From Mycetocola saprophilus (lineage in GTDB: Bacteria; Actinomycetota; Actinomycetes; Actinomycetales; Microbacteriaceae), in NCBI RefSeq assembly GCF_000718085.1, contig NZ_JOEC01000004.1:1-64000 (forward strand): a stretch of 64,000 bases of DNA, read 5' to 3'. Below the pieces are notes generated by a model. It was not told the DNA's origin. It saw only the letters and a program-made list of their open reading frames with translations, and did not search any database. Each line of letters opens with the position of its first letter. Position 1 is the stretch's first letter. The position numbers were made by a program, and so were the translations under genes. Shown here in pieces: positions 15,976-23,754 of the stretch.

Positions 15976-16710
15976 TCAGCGCCCGGCTGCCAGCGTCGCC
16001 AGGGCCTGAGTGGTGGCGCGGGCGATCAGGGCGTTGCTGTATTCGGCGTCCTGCGCGTCCTTGCTGGACATCACCGCGAGCACGAGCGGTGCGCCGGTGG
16101 GAGGCCAGAGGATCGCGATGTCGTTGCGGGTGCCGTAGTAGCCGCCGCCGGTCTTATCGGCGACCACCCAGTCCGCCGGGACCCCGGCTCGAATCAGCTC
16201 GCCCCCGGTGGTATTGGCCTTCATCCAGCCGGTCAGGAGCTCACGCTTCTCGGCGGGGAGGTGATCGGAGATGCCGAAGCGCGCGAGGGTGTGCGCGTGG
16301 GCGCGCGGGGTCGTGGTGTCGCGTGGGTCTCCGGGGGTGGCCTCGTTGAGGTCGGGCTCGATGCGGTCCACGTTGATGGTGTGATCTCCGGACTCGCGCA
16401 GTAGTTGCTGCAGGCCGGAGGGGCCGCCCAGGCGATCAAACATGAGATTGGCGGCGGTGTTGTCGCTGTACTGAAGCGCGGCGGTGACCACCTCGTGCAG
16501 CAGCATGCCGTCCTCGAAGTGCTGCTCGGTGATCGGGGAATAGGAGACGATCTGCTCGGCGGTGAAGGTGACGTGCTCCTGGAGCGCGGCGATCTCGCGG
16601 GTCTGCAGGATTGCCGCCGCCTGATGCGCCTTGATCGTGGAGGCGAAGGCGAAGCGTTCATCCGCCCGATACTCGACCGTGCGTTGGGCGCCGGTGTCGA
16701 TCAGGAACAA
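15976..16710 (-). CDS. Class A beta-lactamase-like serine hydrolase with damaged N terminus
   Basis: Catalytic motifs of class A enzymes are all present: FASTIKA (Ser-X-X-Lys), YSDNTAAN (SDN), EPDLNEA (Glu166 region) and DKTGGGYYG (KTG). The only start in frame is TTG 16710, which drops the first strand and helix; the frame continues upstream through AFAALEAEYGARLGLF without any ATG, GTG or TTG. An ATG with a short matching leader (MPSDTPQAS) lies about 110 nt upstream in another frame, across a CCCC run. A 1-nt frameshift near 16775, or a sequencing error, would explain this. No signal peptide is visible. Confidence 0.65.
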   Translation of the reverse strand: MFLIDTGAQRTVEYRADERFAFASTIKAHQAAAILQTREIAALQEHVTFTAEQIVSYSPITEQHFEDGMLLHEVVTAALQYSDNTAANLMFDRLGGPSGLQQLLRESGDHTINVDRIEPDLNEATPGDPRDTTTPRAHAHTLARFGISDHLPAEKRELLTGWMKANTTGGELIRAGVPADWVVADKTGGGYYGTRNDIAILWPPTGAPLVLAVMSSKDAQDAEYSNALIARATTQALATLAAGR

Positions 16711-16841
16711 CCCGAGTCGGGCACCGTATTCGGCTTCGAGGGCGGCGAAAGCCGTATCGGAACGGAGGGCCGTGGGGATGCCTGGGGAGTGTCGGAGGGC
16801 ATGGTTGGAGGCGTCGAGTGCGCGGGTTTGGCCGTGCAGGC

Positions 16842-16879
16842 GGTTCGGGGTGAGGTTCTTTCTTGACTCACCCCGAACC
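16842..16879 (-). terminator. Hairpin after the secreted I36-like gene
   Basis: GGTTCGGGGTGAG (16842-16854) pairs perfectly with CTCACCCCGAACC (16867-16879), 10 nt beyond the stop of the upstream gene. It separates that gene from the beta-lactamase, so the latter must start downstream of it. Confidence 0.75.
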
Positions 16880-16889
16880 CACCCGGTCG

Positions 16890-17381
16890 CTAGGAGCAGG
16901 TAATCCGGGTAATGCCGCTGGTGCTGGATGCGCCCGATCCGGTCGAGATCGTGTTCTTCAGCGTGGTGCCCGCATACGCGCGCACGGTGCCCGATCCGCG
17001 ATTATTGGAGATCGACCGCACGGTGCCGATCGCACCCAGGCTCGTGTTGGTTGCCGGGCAGGCCGAGTAGGTGAGCCTGTCGCCGCCGAAGTTGAGCGAG
17101 GAATACGCGCAGTAGCGACCGCTCGCGCAGTTTCCCACCGAGAGCGCCGAAAGCGAGCGGGCGGACGCCGCTGACTCGGCACCGAGGGTGGCGATCACGT
17201 CGCCCCCGTCCCAGGTGATCTCGTTCCAGGCGGTCTGTACCCCGCCATGGGCGGCGATGATTGTGTCCACGCGCGCCTGCATGGGATCGGTCACCGATCC
17301 CTGCGCGGAGGCGATGCTCGGGACCGAGAGAGCCAGGAGGGTCAGGGCCGCGGCGGCCAGGGAGGTGCGGAGAAATCGCAT
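16890..17381 (-). CDS. Secreted peptidase-inhibitor I36-like protein
   Basis: 163 aa. Signal peptide at 1-26 (basic start, hydrophobic LAAAALTLLALSV, cleavage after ASA). The mature part contains NCASGRYCAYSS, FGGDRLTYSACP and VRSISNNRGSGTVRAYAG, the crystallin-like pattern of peptidase inhibitor family I36 (SMPI type), with cysteines able to form two disulfides. Extracellular inhibitor of metalloproteases, or a relative with another role. Single gene. Confidence 0.75.
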   Translation of the reverse strand: MRFLRTSLAAAALTLLALSVPSIASAQGSVTDPMQARVDTIIAAHGGVQTAWNEITWDGGDVIATLGAESAASARSLSALSVGNCASGRYCAYSSLNFGGDRLTYSACPATNTSLGAIGTVRSISNNRGSGTVRAYAGTTLKNTISTGSGASSTSGITRITCS

Positions 17382-17442
17382 GTTTCGGGTATCCGTTTCG
17401 GGAGGGCACGCGGTGGGTGACGCGTGTGCGACGGCGGATCCG

Positions 17443-18666
17443 CTAGCGCTCCCAGGCGACGTAGTCGATCACCGACGGGGAGGCGATATCGGTCCTTGAG
17501 CTTCCAACATAGAGGGTTTCCGCCGCCAGAATCTGCCCGTGTTTGGGGGACACGATGAGCCGATCCTCGAAGTCGGGTGAGCGATCTCGCGCCTGGAAAA
17601 CGATGCCTTTGCGGCCCAGTCGGTCGGTGGTCTGGCCCGCCACCGTGATGTTGTCCAGGGTCGCCAGGTATCCCAGCAGCGCCGCCTCCTGGGCGCGCGT
17701 GATCGGGAAGTTGGAGAGGATGCCCGCGATCTCGCGAAGGGTTTGCCCGTCGCTCAGGTTCGGGTCATCGGTGAGGGCAGCCAGATAGGCGCCCACCTCG
17801 TCCACGCTCGTTGGCGGGCCCGCCTCCGCCGGGAACTCCCACTGCCCCGAGGGGAAGCTTTCATCCACCAGCACGGTGCCCGGCTTGGGCAGCCCGGCGG
17901 CTTCCTGCCCCGGGAAGGGTGGTGCCGCGGTGAGGACCAGGTGGACCGAGCCGTCCGCGGCAAAAACCGTCTCGCTGCGCTGAGGTTCGGTGACCGAGGA
18001 CTCGATTGACCCGTCCTCGGCGATGGAGGTGTTGAGTGCCCACATCTGTGCGCGAATGGTGTCGCCCGCGGGAGGCTGGGTGCGTTGCATCTGGGCCATC
18101 TCCGTCAACAGTTCGGGTGCCGAACCCGACACCCTGGTGAGCTCAAGCAGGGGCGGGGTCGCGGCCAGAGCCGGCCCCGGATTGATCAGCGCCACAACAA
18201 AAATCGCCACCGCGGCGAACGCCGCAATCGCGCCGGCGGCCAGACCCAGCCGCCCGCGCGGGCGAAGGCGTGCGGGTCGTCCGGCCGGGCGTCGACTGCC
18301 TCGGGCCTCCACACCGCTTCCGCTTCGATCCGCCGACGATGGTCGACGGGTGCCCGCGCGCACGTGGTGTGCCTCGGCGGGGGTGGACGTACCGGCACGC
18401 TCGGCCGCCTCGGTGGCGGCAAGGTCGTGTTTGGCGGCCTCGTTGGTGGCGAGCTCGTGTTCGGACGTCTGGTTGGTGGCGGCAGGGTCGCGTTCGGACG
18501 TCTGGTTGGTGGCGAGCTCTCGTTCGGCCGCCTCAAAGGCGGCGAGTTCGCGTTCGGCCGCCTCAAAGGCGGCAAGTTCGCGCAGGGCCCGCTCGGAGAG
18601 CGGGGAGTCTCGACGCACGGTGCCCGGATCGGCCGCCCGGAGGACATCGCCCAGGAGATCATTCAT
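17443..18666 (-). CDS. CU044_5270-type membrane partner of the ECF sigma factor
   Basis: 407 aa from ATG 18666, overlapping the sigma gene by 8 nt (translational coupling). N-terminal cytosolic part with tandem repeats (about 25-75), basic linker, one membrane helix (about 145-167, LGLAAGAIAAFAAVAIFVVA) and a large extracytoplasmic domain containing LLELTRVSGSAPELL and the terminal VIDYVAWER typical of the CU044_5270 family. Probably an anti-sigma or signal-sensing partner; no HxxxCxxC zinc motif is present. Confidence 0.8.
   Translation of the reverse strand: MNDLLGDVLRAADPGTVRRDSPLSERALRELAAFEAAERELAAFEAAERELATNQTSERDPAATNQTSEHELATNEAAKHDLAATEAAERAGTSTPAEAHHVRAGTRRPSSADRSGSGVEARGSRRPAGRPARLRPRGRLGLAAGAIAAFAAVAIFVVALINPGPALAATPPLLELTRVSGSAPELLTEMAQMQRTQPPAGDTIRAQMWALNTSIAEDGSIESSVTEPQRSETVFAADGSVHLVLTAAPPFPGQEAAGLPKPGTVLVDESFPSGQWEFPAEAGPPTSVDEVGAYLAALTDDPNLSDGQTLREIAGILSNFPITRAQEAALLGYLATLDNITVAGQTTDRLGRKGIVFQARDRSPDFEDRLIVSPKHGQILAAETLYVGSSRTDIASPSVIDYVAWER
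18430..18600. repeat. Coding tandem repeats in the sigma-partner gene
   Basis: Degenerate repeats of about 30-36 nt encode FEAAERELA, FEAAERELA, TNQTSERDPA, TNQTSEHELA, TNEAAKHDLA and TEAAER in a row. Two adjacent FEAAERELA units are nearly identical at DNA level. This lengthens the cytosolic linker before the membrane helix and is a likely length-polymorphic site. Confidence 0.75.
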
Positions 18667-19165
18667 GAGTTGAAACCTCCGTGCTGGTGTGCTGGTCAAG
18701 GTCGGCGAGGGCTGAACGCAGGAGTCTGCGTGCGCGCACCAGCCGGGTGCGTATCGCCAGCGGGGTGGTGCCCAGAATCTCGGCAATCTCCCGCGTGGTG
18801 AGATCCTCCCAGTAGGTCATCATCAGGACATCGCGATGAATATGAGGGAGGCGTTGCAGGGCATCACGCACATCGGCGTGGGTTTCATCAAGCGAGTCGG
18901 GGTGGGAGGAGAGCTCCTCCCCGAGGTGGGTGTGCAGGTTTTCCTGGCGGTCGCGGCGACGGTACTCGTTGCCGATCAGGTTGCGGACCACCCCGTAGAG
19001 CCACGGAACGCTGAGCGGTTCCCCGGCCCGGTGTCGTTCCCAGGCGATTCGGAACGCCTCGGTGGCGATCTCCTCGCCGTCCTGACGGGAGCTCAACCGG
19101 CGCTCGGCCACACCCACCACCAGCGAGTGGTTGGCGCGGAAGAACTCCGAAAACTCGCTCACCAC
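18659..19165 (-). CDS. ECF-type sigma-70 family factor
   Basis: 168 aa. Region 2 (FSEFFRANHSLVVGVAERRL, EIATEAFRIAWER, PWLYGVVRNLIGNEYR) and region 4 (LPHIHRDVLMMTYWEDLT, REIAEILGTTPLAIRTRLVRAR) are complete. Starts GTG 19165 near a GAGGTGAC site. Coupled to the membrane partner by an 8-nt overlap. Such sigma factors direct polymerase to a stress regulon; targets are not visible here. Confidence 0.92.
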   Translation of the reverse strand: MVSEFSEFFRANHSLVVGVAERRLSSRQDGEEIATEAFRIAWERHRAGEPLSVPWLYGVVRNLIGNEYRRRDRQENLHTHLGEELSSHPDSLDETHADVRDALQRLPHIHRDVLMMTYWEDLTTREIAEILGTTPLAIRTRLVRARRLLRSALADLDQHTSTEVSTHE

Positions 19166-19309
19166 GTCACCTCACCAACCTCGGGATTTCCACCAAAATG
19201 AGACGGAGATCCCGCCCGCCCCCGCCCACACGGGAACACCGAACTGTAGCATTCGGGTGCTGCCGGATGTGTGAGCATGGATTCTGCGGGGTGGGTGAAC
19301 GTGGGCCGG

Positions 19310-19426
19310 TTAGTGATGACGCGGGGGACCGCTGCCGTGGAACAGGTGCGAGTCGAGTCGTCCCATACATGCCCCGAACAGGGCAAAGATGACGCCCGCC
19401 GTGCCCAAAAGTCGTCTCACATTCAT
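19310..19426 (-). CDS. Very small hydrophobic protein
   Basis: 38 aa: MNVRRLLGTAGVIFALFG, then ACMGRLDSHLFHGSG and PPRHH. ATG 19426 has GGGAGG 8 nt upstream. Basic N terminus, short hydrophobic stretch and His-rich end; it could be a small membrane peptide, and the ACMG could even mimic a lipobox although the hydrophobic part is short. Nothing else is supported in 19166-19572, which also has an A/T palindrome (AAACTTT/AAAGTTT) at about 19537-19556. Confidence 0.5.
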   Translation of the reverse strand: MNVRRLLGTAGVIFALFGACMGRLDSHLFHGSGPPRHH

Positions 19427-19572
19427 CAGACGGCCCTCCCCCCGGATAGGCACGGCGGTTCTCGCGTGCAGTGCGAGGCGAAGTGCCTCATCTAGGTTGT
19501 TTCCGGAAGTGGGGGATATGTGACATCAGCCCCCAAACTTTTTTTAAAGTTTTTTCGGGGCCCGATGGATGA

Positions 19573-20349
19573 CTAGTTTGTGGGCGGCAGGGTGAGGATT
19601 TCCACGCCGTTCTCGGTGATCGCCACCGTGTGCTCGGTGTGGGCGGTGCGCGCGCCCGTGGCGCTGCGCAGGGTCCAGCCGTCGGGGTCTGTGATCAGGC
19701 GGTCGGTGTCCTCCATGACCCAGGGCTCGATCGCCAGGAGGAGGCCCGGACGCAGGGTGAAGCCGCGGCCGGGGCGGCCGGCGTTGGAGATGTGCGGATC
19801 CTGATGCATGGTGGATCCGATGCCGTGGCCGCCGAATTCCAGGTTGATCGGATAACCGGCATCCGCCAGCACGCCCCCGATCGCGTGGGAGATATCGCCC
19901 GTGCGTTTTCCGGGCCCCGCGGCGGCGATCCCGGCGGCCAGCGCGCGCTCGGTGGTTTCGATCAGCGCGACGCTCGCCGGCGGGCGGGTCTCGCCCACGA
20001 TAAAGCTGATCGCCGCGTCGGCCGAGATGCCGTCGAGGGTGACCGCCAGATCCAGGGTGAGCAGGTCGCCATCGGTGAGTGCATAGTCGTGGGGGAGGCC
20101 GTGGAGCACGGCATCATTGACGGCGGTGCAGATGTAGTGCCCAAATGGACCGCGGCCAAATGAGGGGGCGTAGTCCACGTAGCAGGAGACGGCCCCGGCG
20201 TCGAGGATCATCGCGCGTGCCCAGCGATCAATCTCCAGCAGATTGGTGCCGACGCGGGTGCGGTTCTTCAGGGTCTGCAGGATGGTGCCCACCAGAGCGC
20301 CGGTCTTGCGGGCGCGGTTCAGCTCGTCGGGGGTCAGGATTTCGATCAT
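19573..20349 (-). CDS. map: Methionine aminopeptidase type I
   Basis: 258 aa from ATG 20349 (GAGAGG upstream). Removes the initiator Met from nascent proteins. Pita-bread fold motifs: YAPSFGRGPFGHYICTAVND, DLAVTLDGISADAAISF (the Asp pair of the metal site; the first is D-L and the second is G-I-S-A-D), NLEFGGHGIGSTMHQDP (His) and LAIEPWVMEDTD (Glu). The divergent XRE gene and two operators suggest dedicated regulation; a second housekeeping map is likely elsewhere. Confidence 0.9.
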   Translation of the reverse strand: MIEILTPDELNRARKTGALVGTILQTLKNRTRVGTNLLEIDRWARAMILDAGAVSCYVDYAPSFGRGPFGHYICTAVNDAVLHGLPHDYALTDGDLLTLDLAVTLDGISADAAISFIVGETRPPASVALIETTERALAAGIAAAGPGKRTGDISHAIGGVLADAGYPINLEFGGHGIGSTMHQDPHISNAGRPGRGFTLRPGLLLAIEPWVMEDTDRLITDPDGWTLRSATGARTAHTEHTVAITENGVEILTLPPTN

Positions 20350-20374
20350 GGGGGCCTCTCGCCAAATTCCAATA

Positions 20375-20403
20375 ACTATACCGGTCAAACTATACCGGTA
20401 TAG
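20375..20403. promoter_or_regulatory. Twin operator between map and the XRE regulator
   Basis: AACTATACCGGT occurs at 20374-20385 and again at 20388-20399 (period 14). The second copy extends into a perfect palindrome CTATACCGGTATAG (20390-20403). Minus-strand TATAGT (20375-20380) and plus-strand TATAGG (20399-20404) look like -10 boxes for map and the regulator, so one protein could shut both promoters. Confidence 0.65.
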
Positions 20404-20412
20404 GATTGGGGC

Positions 20413-20700
20413 ATGGTTAGACTGCCCCTCACCCCGGAAGAGGTCGCCCGCGGGGAACGCCTCGGCGCACTCCTGCGGCGTGCCCGCGGCGAGCGATCGA
20501 TGCTCATGGTCGCGCTGGATGCGGGGATCTCACCCGAAACCCTGCGCAAGATCGAATCCGGCCGGGTAGCCACCCCCGCCTTTTCCACCATCGCGGTGAT
20601 TGCCGGGGTCCTGGGGCTCTCCCTCGATGCCGTCTGGGCCGAGATGAGCCCGGTCGAGTGCGCGGAAGACGCGCGCCGAGCGCAGCCACTGGCCTCCTAG
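20413..20700 (+). CDS. XRE-family regulator divergent from map
   Basis: 95 aa. HTH at about residues 15-70: GERLGALLRRARGERSMLMV, LDAGISPETLRKIESGRVAT, FSTIAVIAGVLGLSLDAVW. The ATG is about 9 nt after a TATAGG -10, so the mRNA has almost no leader. Small XRE regulators next to type I map are a recurring actinobacterial arrangement. Probably an autorepressor that also controls map. Confidence 0.85.
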   Translation: MVRLPLTPEEVARGERLGALLRRARGERSMLMVALDAGISPETLRKIESGRVATPAFSTIAVIAGVLGLSLDAVWAEMSPVECAEDARRAQPLAS

Positions 20701-20837
20701 CCGCGGAGGTCGGTGAGCACGTTCGTCGTGCCCCTCGGTGTCGCGCCTCCCGATCCCCAACTCTTAGCGCCGCTGGCCGCCGGCCGCCTACCGCTGCCGG
20801 GCGCCGCCGGCCGCTTGCCCTCGCCTACCGCTGCCTA

Positions 20838-21737
20838 CTACCGATTGCGGTCGTCGCCGGTCGGCCCCACCTGCGGGCGTGGCCGCAGCTCGGCCACCGA
20901 TGCCCAGTCGTCCCCGGCGTAACCGGCATCGATCGCCTGATCAAACACCGACTCCAGCACCGCACCGAGCGGAAGCTGCTGCCCCTGCGCCCTCGCCGCG
21001 GAAAGCGCCAGGCGCAGATCCTTTCGCCCCAGCTCGGTTGAGAGACCCGCGGGCTGGTAGGTGCGCGCGGCCATCAGCGCGCCATAGGCCGAGTAAACCG
21101 GGCCGGGGAAAATGGTCGAGGACAGCAGCTCCACCAGGTCGGCACCCTCAACGCCCGCGCCCTCGCCCACGCTCATCACCTCTCCGAGTGATTGGATGGC
21201 CGAGGCGATCAGATAGTTCCCGAGGACCTTCACCAGGTTCGCCCGTTCGGGGGTCTCCCCGAGCCGCCACGTCCGTGTTCCAAAGGTGGAAAGCAGGGGC
21301 TCAACCGCGTCAATGGCGAACGTGGGGCCCGCAGCCAGAACGTTGAGTGCCCCAGCCTCGGCCACCGGAACCCGGCCAAACACCGGGGCGGCGAGGTAGG
21401 TCAGGCCGTGCTCCGCGTGCAGGCGTGTGGCTTCTCGAGCCAACTCCACGCTCACGGTGGACAGGTTGATGTGGATGGCACCCGCGGGCGCCTGGGACAG
21501 AACATCCGCGTTGAGGAGGGTCTCGCGGACGGCAGCATCATCGGCGAGCATCGAGAAAATCACCGGTACTCGGAACGCCTCCGCGGGGGTGTGTGCCAGG
21601 TGGGCTCCGGCGGAAACCAGGTCGGCGGCGCGGGAGGCGGTGCGGTTCCAGACGGTCAGGGTATGCCCGGCGGTGAGCAGGTGCCCGGCCATCGGGCGTC
21701 CCATCGCGCCGAGTCCGATGAAGGAAATCTGGGTCAT
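20838..21737 (-). CDS. 3-hydroxyisobutyrate-dehydrogenase-like oxidoreductase
   Basis: 299 aa, beta-hydroxyacid dehydrogenase family. FIGLGAMGRPMAGHLL (NAD(P)-binding GxGxxG), HINLSTVSVELA (substrate loop), APVFGRVPVAEAGALNVLAAG and catalytic Lys in ANLVKVLGNYLIA. It oxidises or reduces a small beta-hydroxy acid or imine; substrate unknown. Its 3' end (CTACCG, CGCCTACCGCTGCC) is weakly repeated downstream at 20785-20835. Confidence 0.85.
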   Translation of the reverse strand: MTQISFIGLGAMGRPMAGHLLTAGHTLTVWNRTASRAADLVSAGAHLAHTPAEAFRVPVIFSMLADDAAVRETLLNADVLSQAPAGAIHINLSTVSVELAREATRLHAEHGLTYLAAPVFGRVPVAEAGALNVLAAGPTFAIDAVEPLLSTFGTRTWRLGETPERANLVKVLGNYLIASAIQSLGEVMSVGEGAGVEGADLVELLSSTIFPGPVYSAYGALMAARTYQPAGLSTELGRKDLRLALSAARAQGQQLPLGAVLESVFDQAIDAGYAGDDWASVAELRPRPQVGPTGDDRNR

Positions 21738-21761
21738 TATGTGCCTTTCGGGGAAACAAAA

Positions 21762-21789
21762 GGGTGGGGACCATGTTGGCCCCCACCCC
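21762..21789 (-). terminator. Terminator of the PEBP gene
   Basis: On the minus strand a stem of GGGTGGGG with CCCCACCC is followed by TTTTGTTTCC. It lies just downstream of the PEBP stop. Confidence 0.8.
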
Positions 21790-21802
21790 TCGATCCGGAG
21801 TG

Positions 21803-22345
21803 TTAGTTGTTGTTGATCGCGGTGGCCACGAGGGTGGCCCGGGCAAGAATGTGGCCCGAAATGTTGAACCCGAGGAAGGCCGGAGTCGCATCGGGGCCCA
21901 CGCCCAGATCGGCCACATCGAGGGCGTGCACGGTGATGAAGTAGCGGTGTTCGCCGTGGCCCGCGGGCGGGGCCGAGCCGAGGAAGAGTGCCGCGCCGCT
22001 GTCGCCGCGCAGCTGGAACGACCCGTCCGGGAGGCCCGATCCGGTCTCATCCCCGGCACCCTCGGCCAGCTCGGTGACCGAGGCGGGAATGTTCGCTACC
22101 GCCCAGTGCCAGAAGCCCGAACCGGTCGGTGCGTCCGGGTCAAAAACGGTGACGGCGTAGCTCAGGGTGCCCTCGGGGGCACCGCTCCAGGAGAGCTGCG
22201 GGGAGCGGTCCTCGCCGCCGGGAACACCGAACAGCCCCGAGTACTGGGCGGGACCAAACGCCTCGCCGTCGGCGACGGTGGTGCTGGTCAGGGTGAAGGA
22301 GGGGACCTCGGGAAGTCGGGCAAAGGGGTTGTTGAGGGTGGTCAT
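21803..22345 (-). CDS. PEBP/YbhB-YbcL family protein
   Basis: 180 aa phosphatidylethanolamine-binding-like fold. DRSPQLSWSGAPEGTLSYAV, VFDPDAPTGSGFWHWAVANI (DPDxP and HW of the anion pocket) and GEHRYFITVHALDV are family hallmarks. Bacterial members are small-ligand binding proteins of uncertain role. It overlaps the MFS gene by 4 nt (ATGA), so transporter and PEBP are co-translated. Confidence 0.9.
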   Translation of the reverse strand: MTTLNNPFARLPEVPSFTLTSTTVADGEAFGPAQYSGLFGVPGGEDRSPQLSWSGAPEGTLSYAVTVFDPDAPTGSGFWHWAVANIPASVTELAEGAGDETGSGLPDGSFQLRGDSGAALFLGSAPPAGHGEHRYFITVHALDVADLGVGPDATPAFLGFNISGHILARATLVATAINNN

Positions 22346-23568
22346 GAATGCTCCTTATGAGTGGTGGGGGACGGGAGGCGGAGGAGGGCGAGAATGATCA
22401 GGGGAACCAGGCCCACGCCGACCATCATGGCCCCGATAGCTGAGGGTCCGGTGATACCGAGCGAGGACTCCAGGGCCAGCCCGGCCACCCAGGATCCCAG
22501 CGCGACGCCACCGTTGTAGGCGGCAACCGCGGAGGCGGCGGCGAGGGTGGGCGCGGTGGGGGCGAGTCGGATCGAGAGCCCGGTGGCCAGGGGCGGCACA
22601 CACATACCCGCGGCACCCACCACGAAGAACAGGACAAAGCTCCAGACCGGGTTGATCGAGAGCGGCACCAGCAGGGCCAGGGCGATCGCGCCGATCAGCG
22701 TGGCCCCGAGGTAGGTCGCGATCGCGTGCCGGTCTCCCAGGCGCCCGGCCAGGTTGGTTCCCAGCAGGCAGCCGACGCCATAAACCACCAGCACGATCGG
22801 GACGCTCCAGCCGGGCAGGCCGGTGCGGTTCACCAGCAGCGGCTGAATGTAGCTGAACGCGGCCATGACGCCGCCGCTGACCACCGCGGTGGCCAAGAGG
22901 ACCAGCCAGATGCGAATCTGGCCGAATGCGCGCAACTCGGCACCGATGGAGGTTTGGTCGCCGGTGTTGTGGGTGAGGGTGATGCGGGAGATGATCACCG
23001 CGGCGATCGCGGTGAGGATGGTGAGCAGCCAGAAGGTGCCGCGCCATCCCACCAGCTGGCCAACGAAGGCGCCCAGCGGGACACCGGCCACGGTGGCGAG
23101 CCCCACGCCGCTCATCATCAGCCCGAGCGCACGGGAGGCCAGTGCGGGGCCGGCGGCCGAGGTGGCAACCACCGCGGCGACGGCCCAGAATGCGCCGGTC
23201 GCCACCGCAGAGATGAACCGGGCAACCAGGCTCATCTCGAAGCTACTGCTCAGCGCGGTGAACGCATGGCCCAGCGCGAAGATCACCAGCGCGCCCACGA
23301 GGGTCACGCGCGGATGTAGTTTTCGGGTGGCCACGGCCATGACCGGTGCCCCGATGACCATGCCGATCGCGAAGATGGTGATCAGCAACCCGGCGCGAGC
23401 CTCGGTGACGCGGAGGTCGCCGGCGATCTGCGTGAGCAGGCCGGCCACGATGTTCTCGGTGGTGCACATGAGGAAGGCACCCACCATCAGAATCGGGACG
23501 ACGGCCGGCATCCGACCGGGAGCGGCGTGGCGGGTGGCGGTGGTGCCCGGGGGACTCTGGTGTGACAT
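22342..23568 (-). CDS. MFS efflux transporter
   Basis: 408 aa, 12 hydrophobic segments, DHA1 group (Cmx/AraJ-like): TENIVAGLLTQIAGDLRV, ATGAFWAVAAVVATSAAGP and GVPLGAFVGQLVGWRGTFW. First gene of a two-gene unit with the PEBP protein. Divergent from the XRE/MmyB-like regulator at 23755, which probably controls it. Substrate unknown. Confidence 0.9.
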   Translation of the reverse strand: MSHQSPPGTTATRHAAPGRMPAVVPILMVGAFLMCTTENIVAGLLTQIAGDLRVTEARAGLLITIFAIGMVIGAPVMAVATRKLHPRVTLVGALVIFALGHAFTALSSSFEMSLVARFISAVATGAFWAVAAVVATSAAGPALASRALGLMMSGVGLATVAGVPLGAFVGQLVGWRGTFWLLTILTAIAAVIISRITLTHNTGDQTSIGAELRAFGQIRIWLVLLATAVVSGGVMAAFSYIQPLLVNRTGLPGWSVPIVLVVYGVGCLLGTNLAGRLGDRHAIATYLGATLIGAIALALLVPLSINPVWSFVLFFVVGAAGMCVPPLATGLSIRLAPTAPTLAAASAVAAYNGGVALGSWVAGLALESSLGITGPSAIGAMMVGVGLVPLIILALLRLPSPTTHKEHS

Positions 23569-23754
23569 TTTTACGCTTCCTGTTGAGACACGGGGATCGC
23601 GGAGCCGGGTTGAACACGGCTCGACGCGAAGATCATGTTTCTAGAAAACTCCCTTTCCCCAGGGGGCGGAACGCCCGCTCGAACAGTGGTCCGGCTCACC
23701 CAGGGTCTGGCAGGGCACCCCACACTCGACGGTTTGCAACCTAGGATGGGCCTC

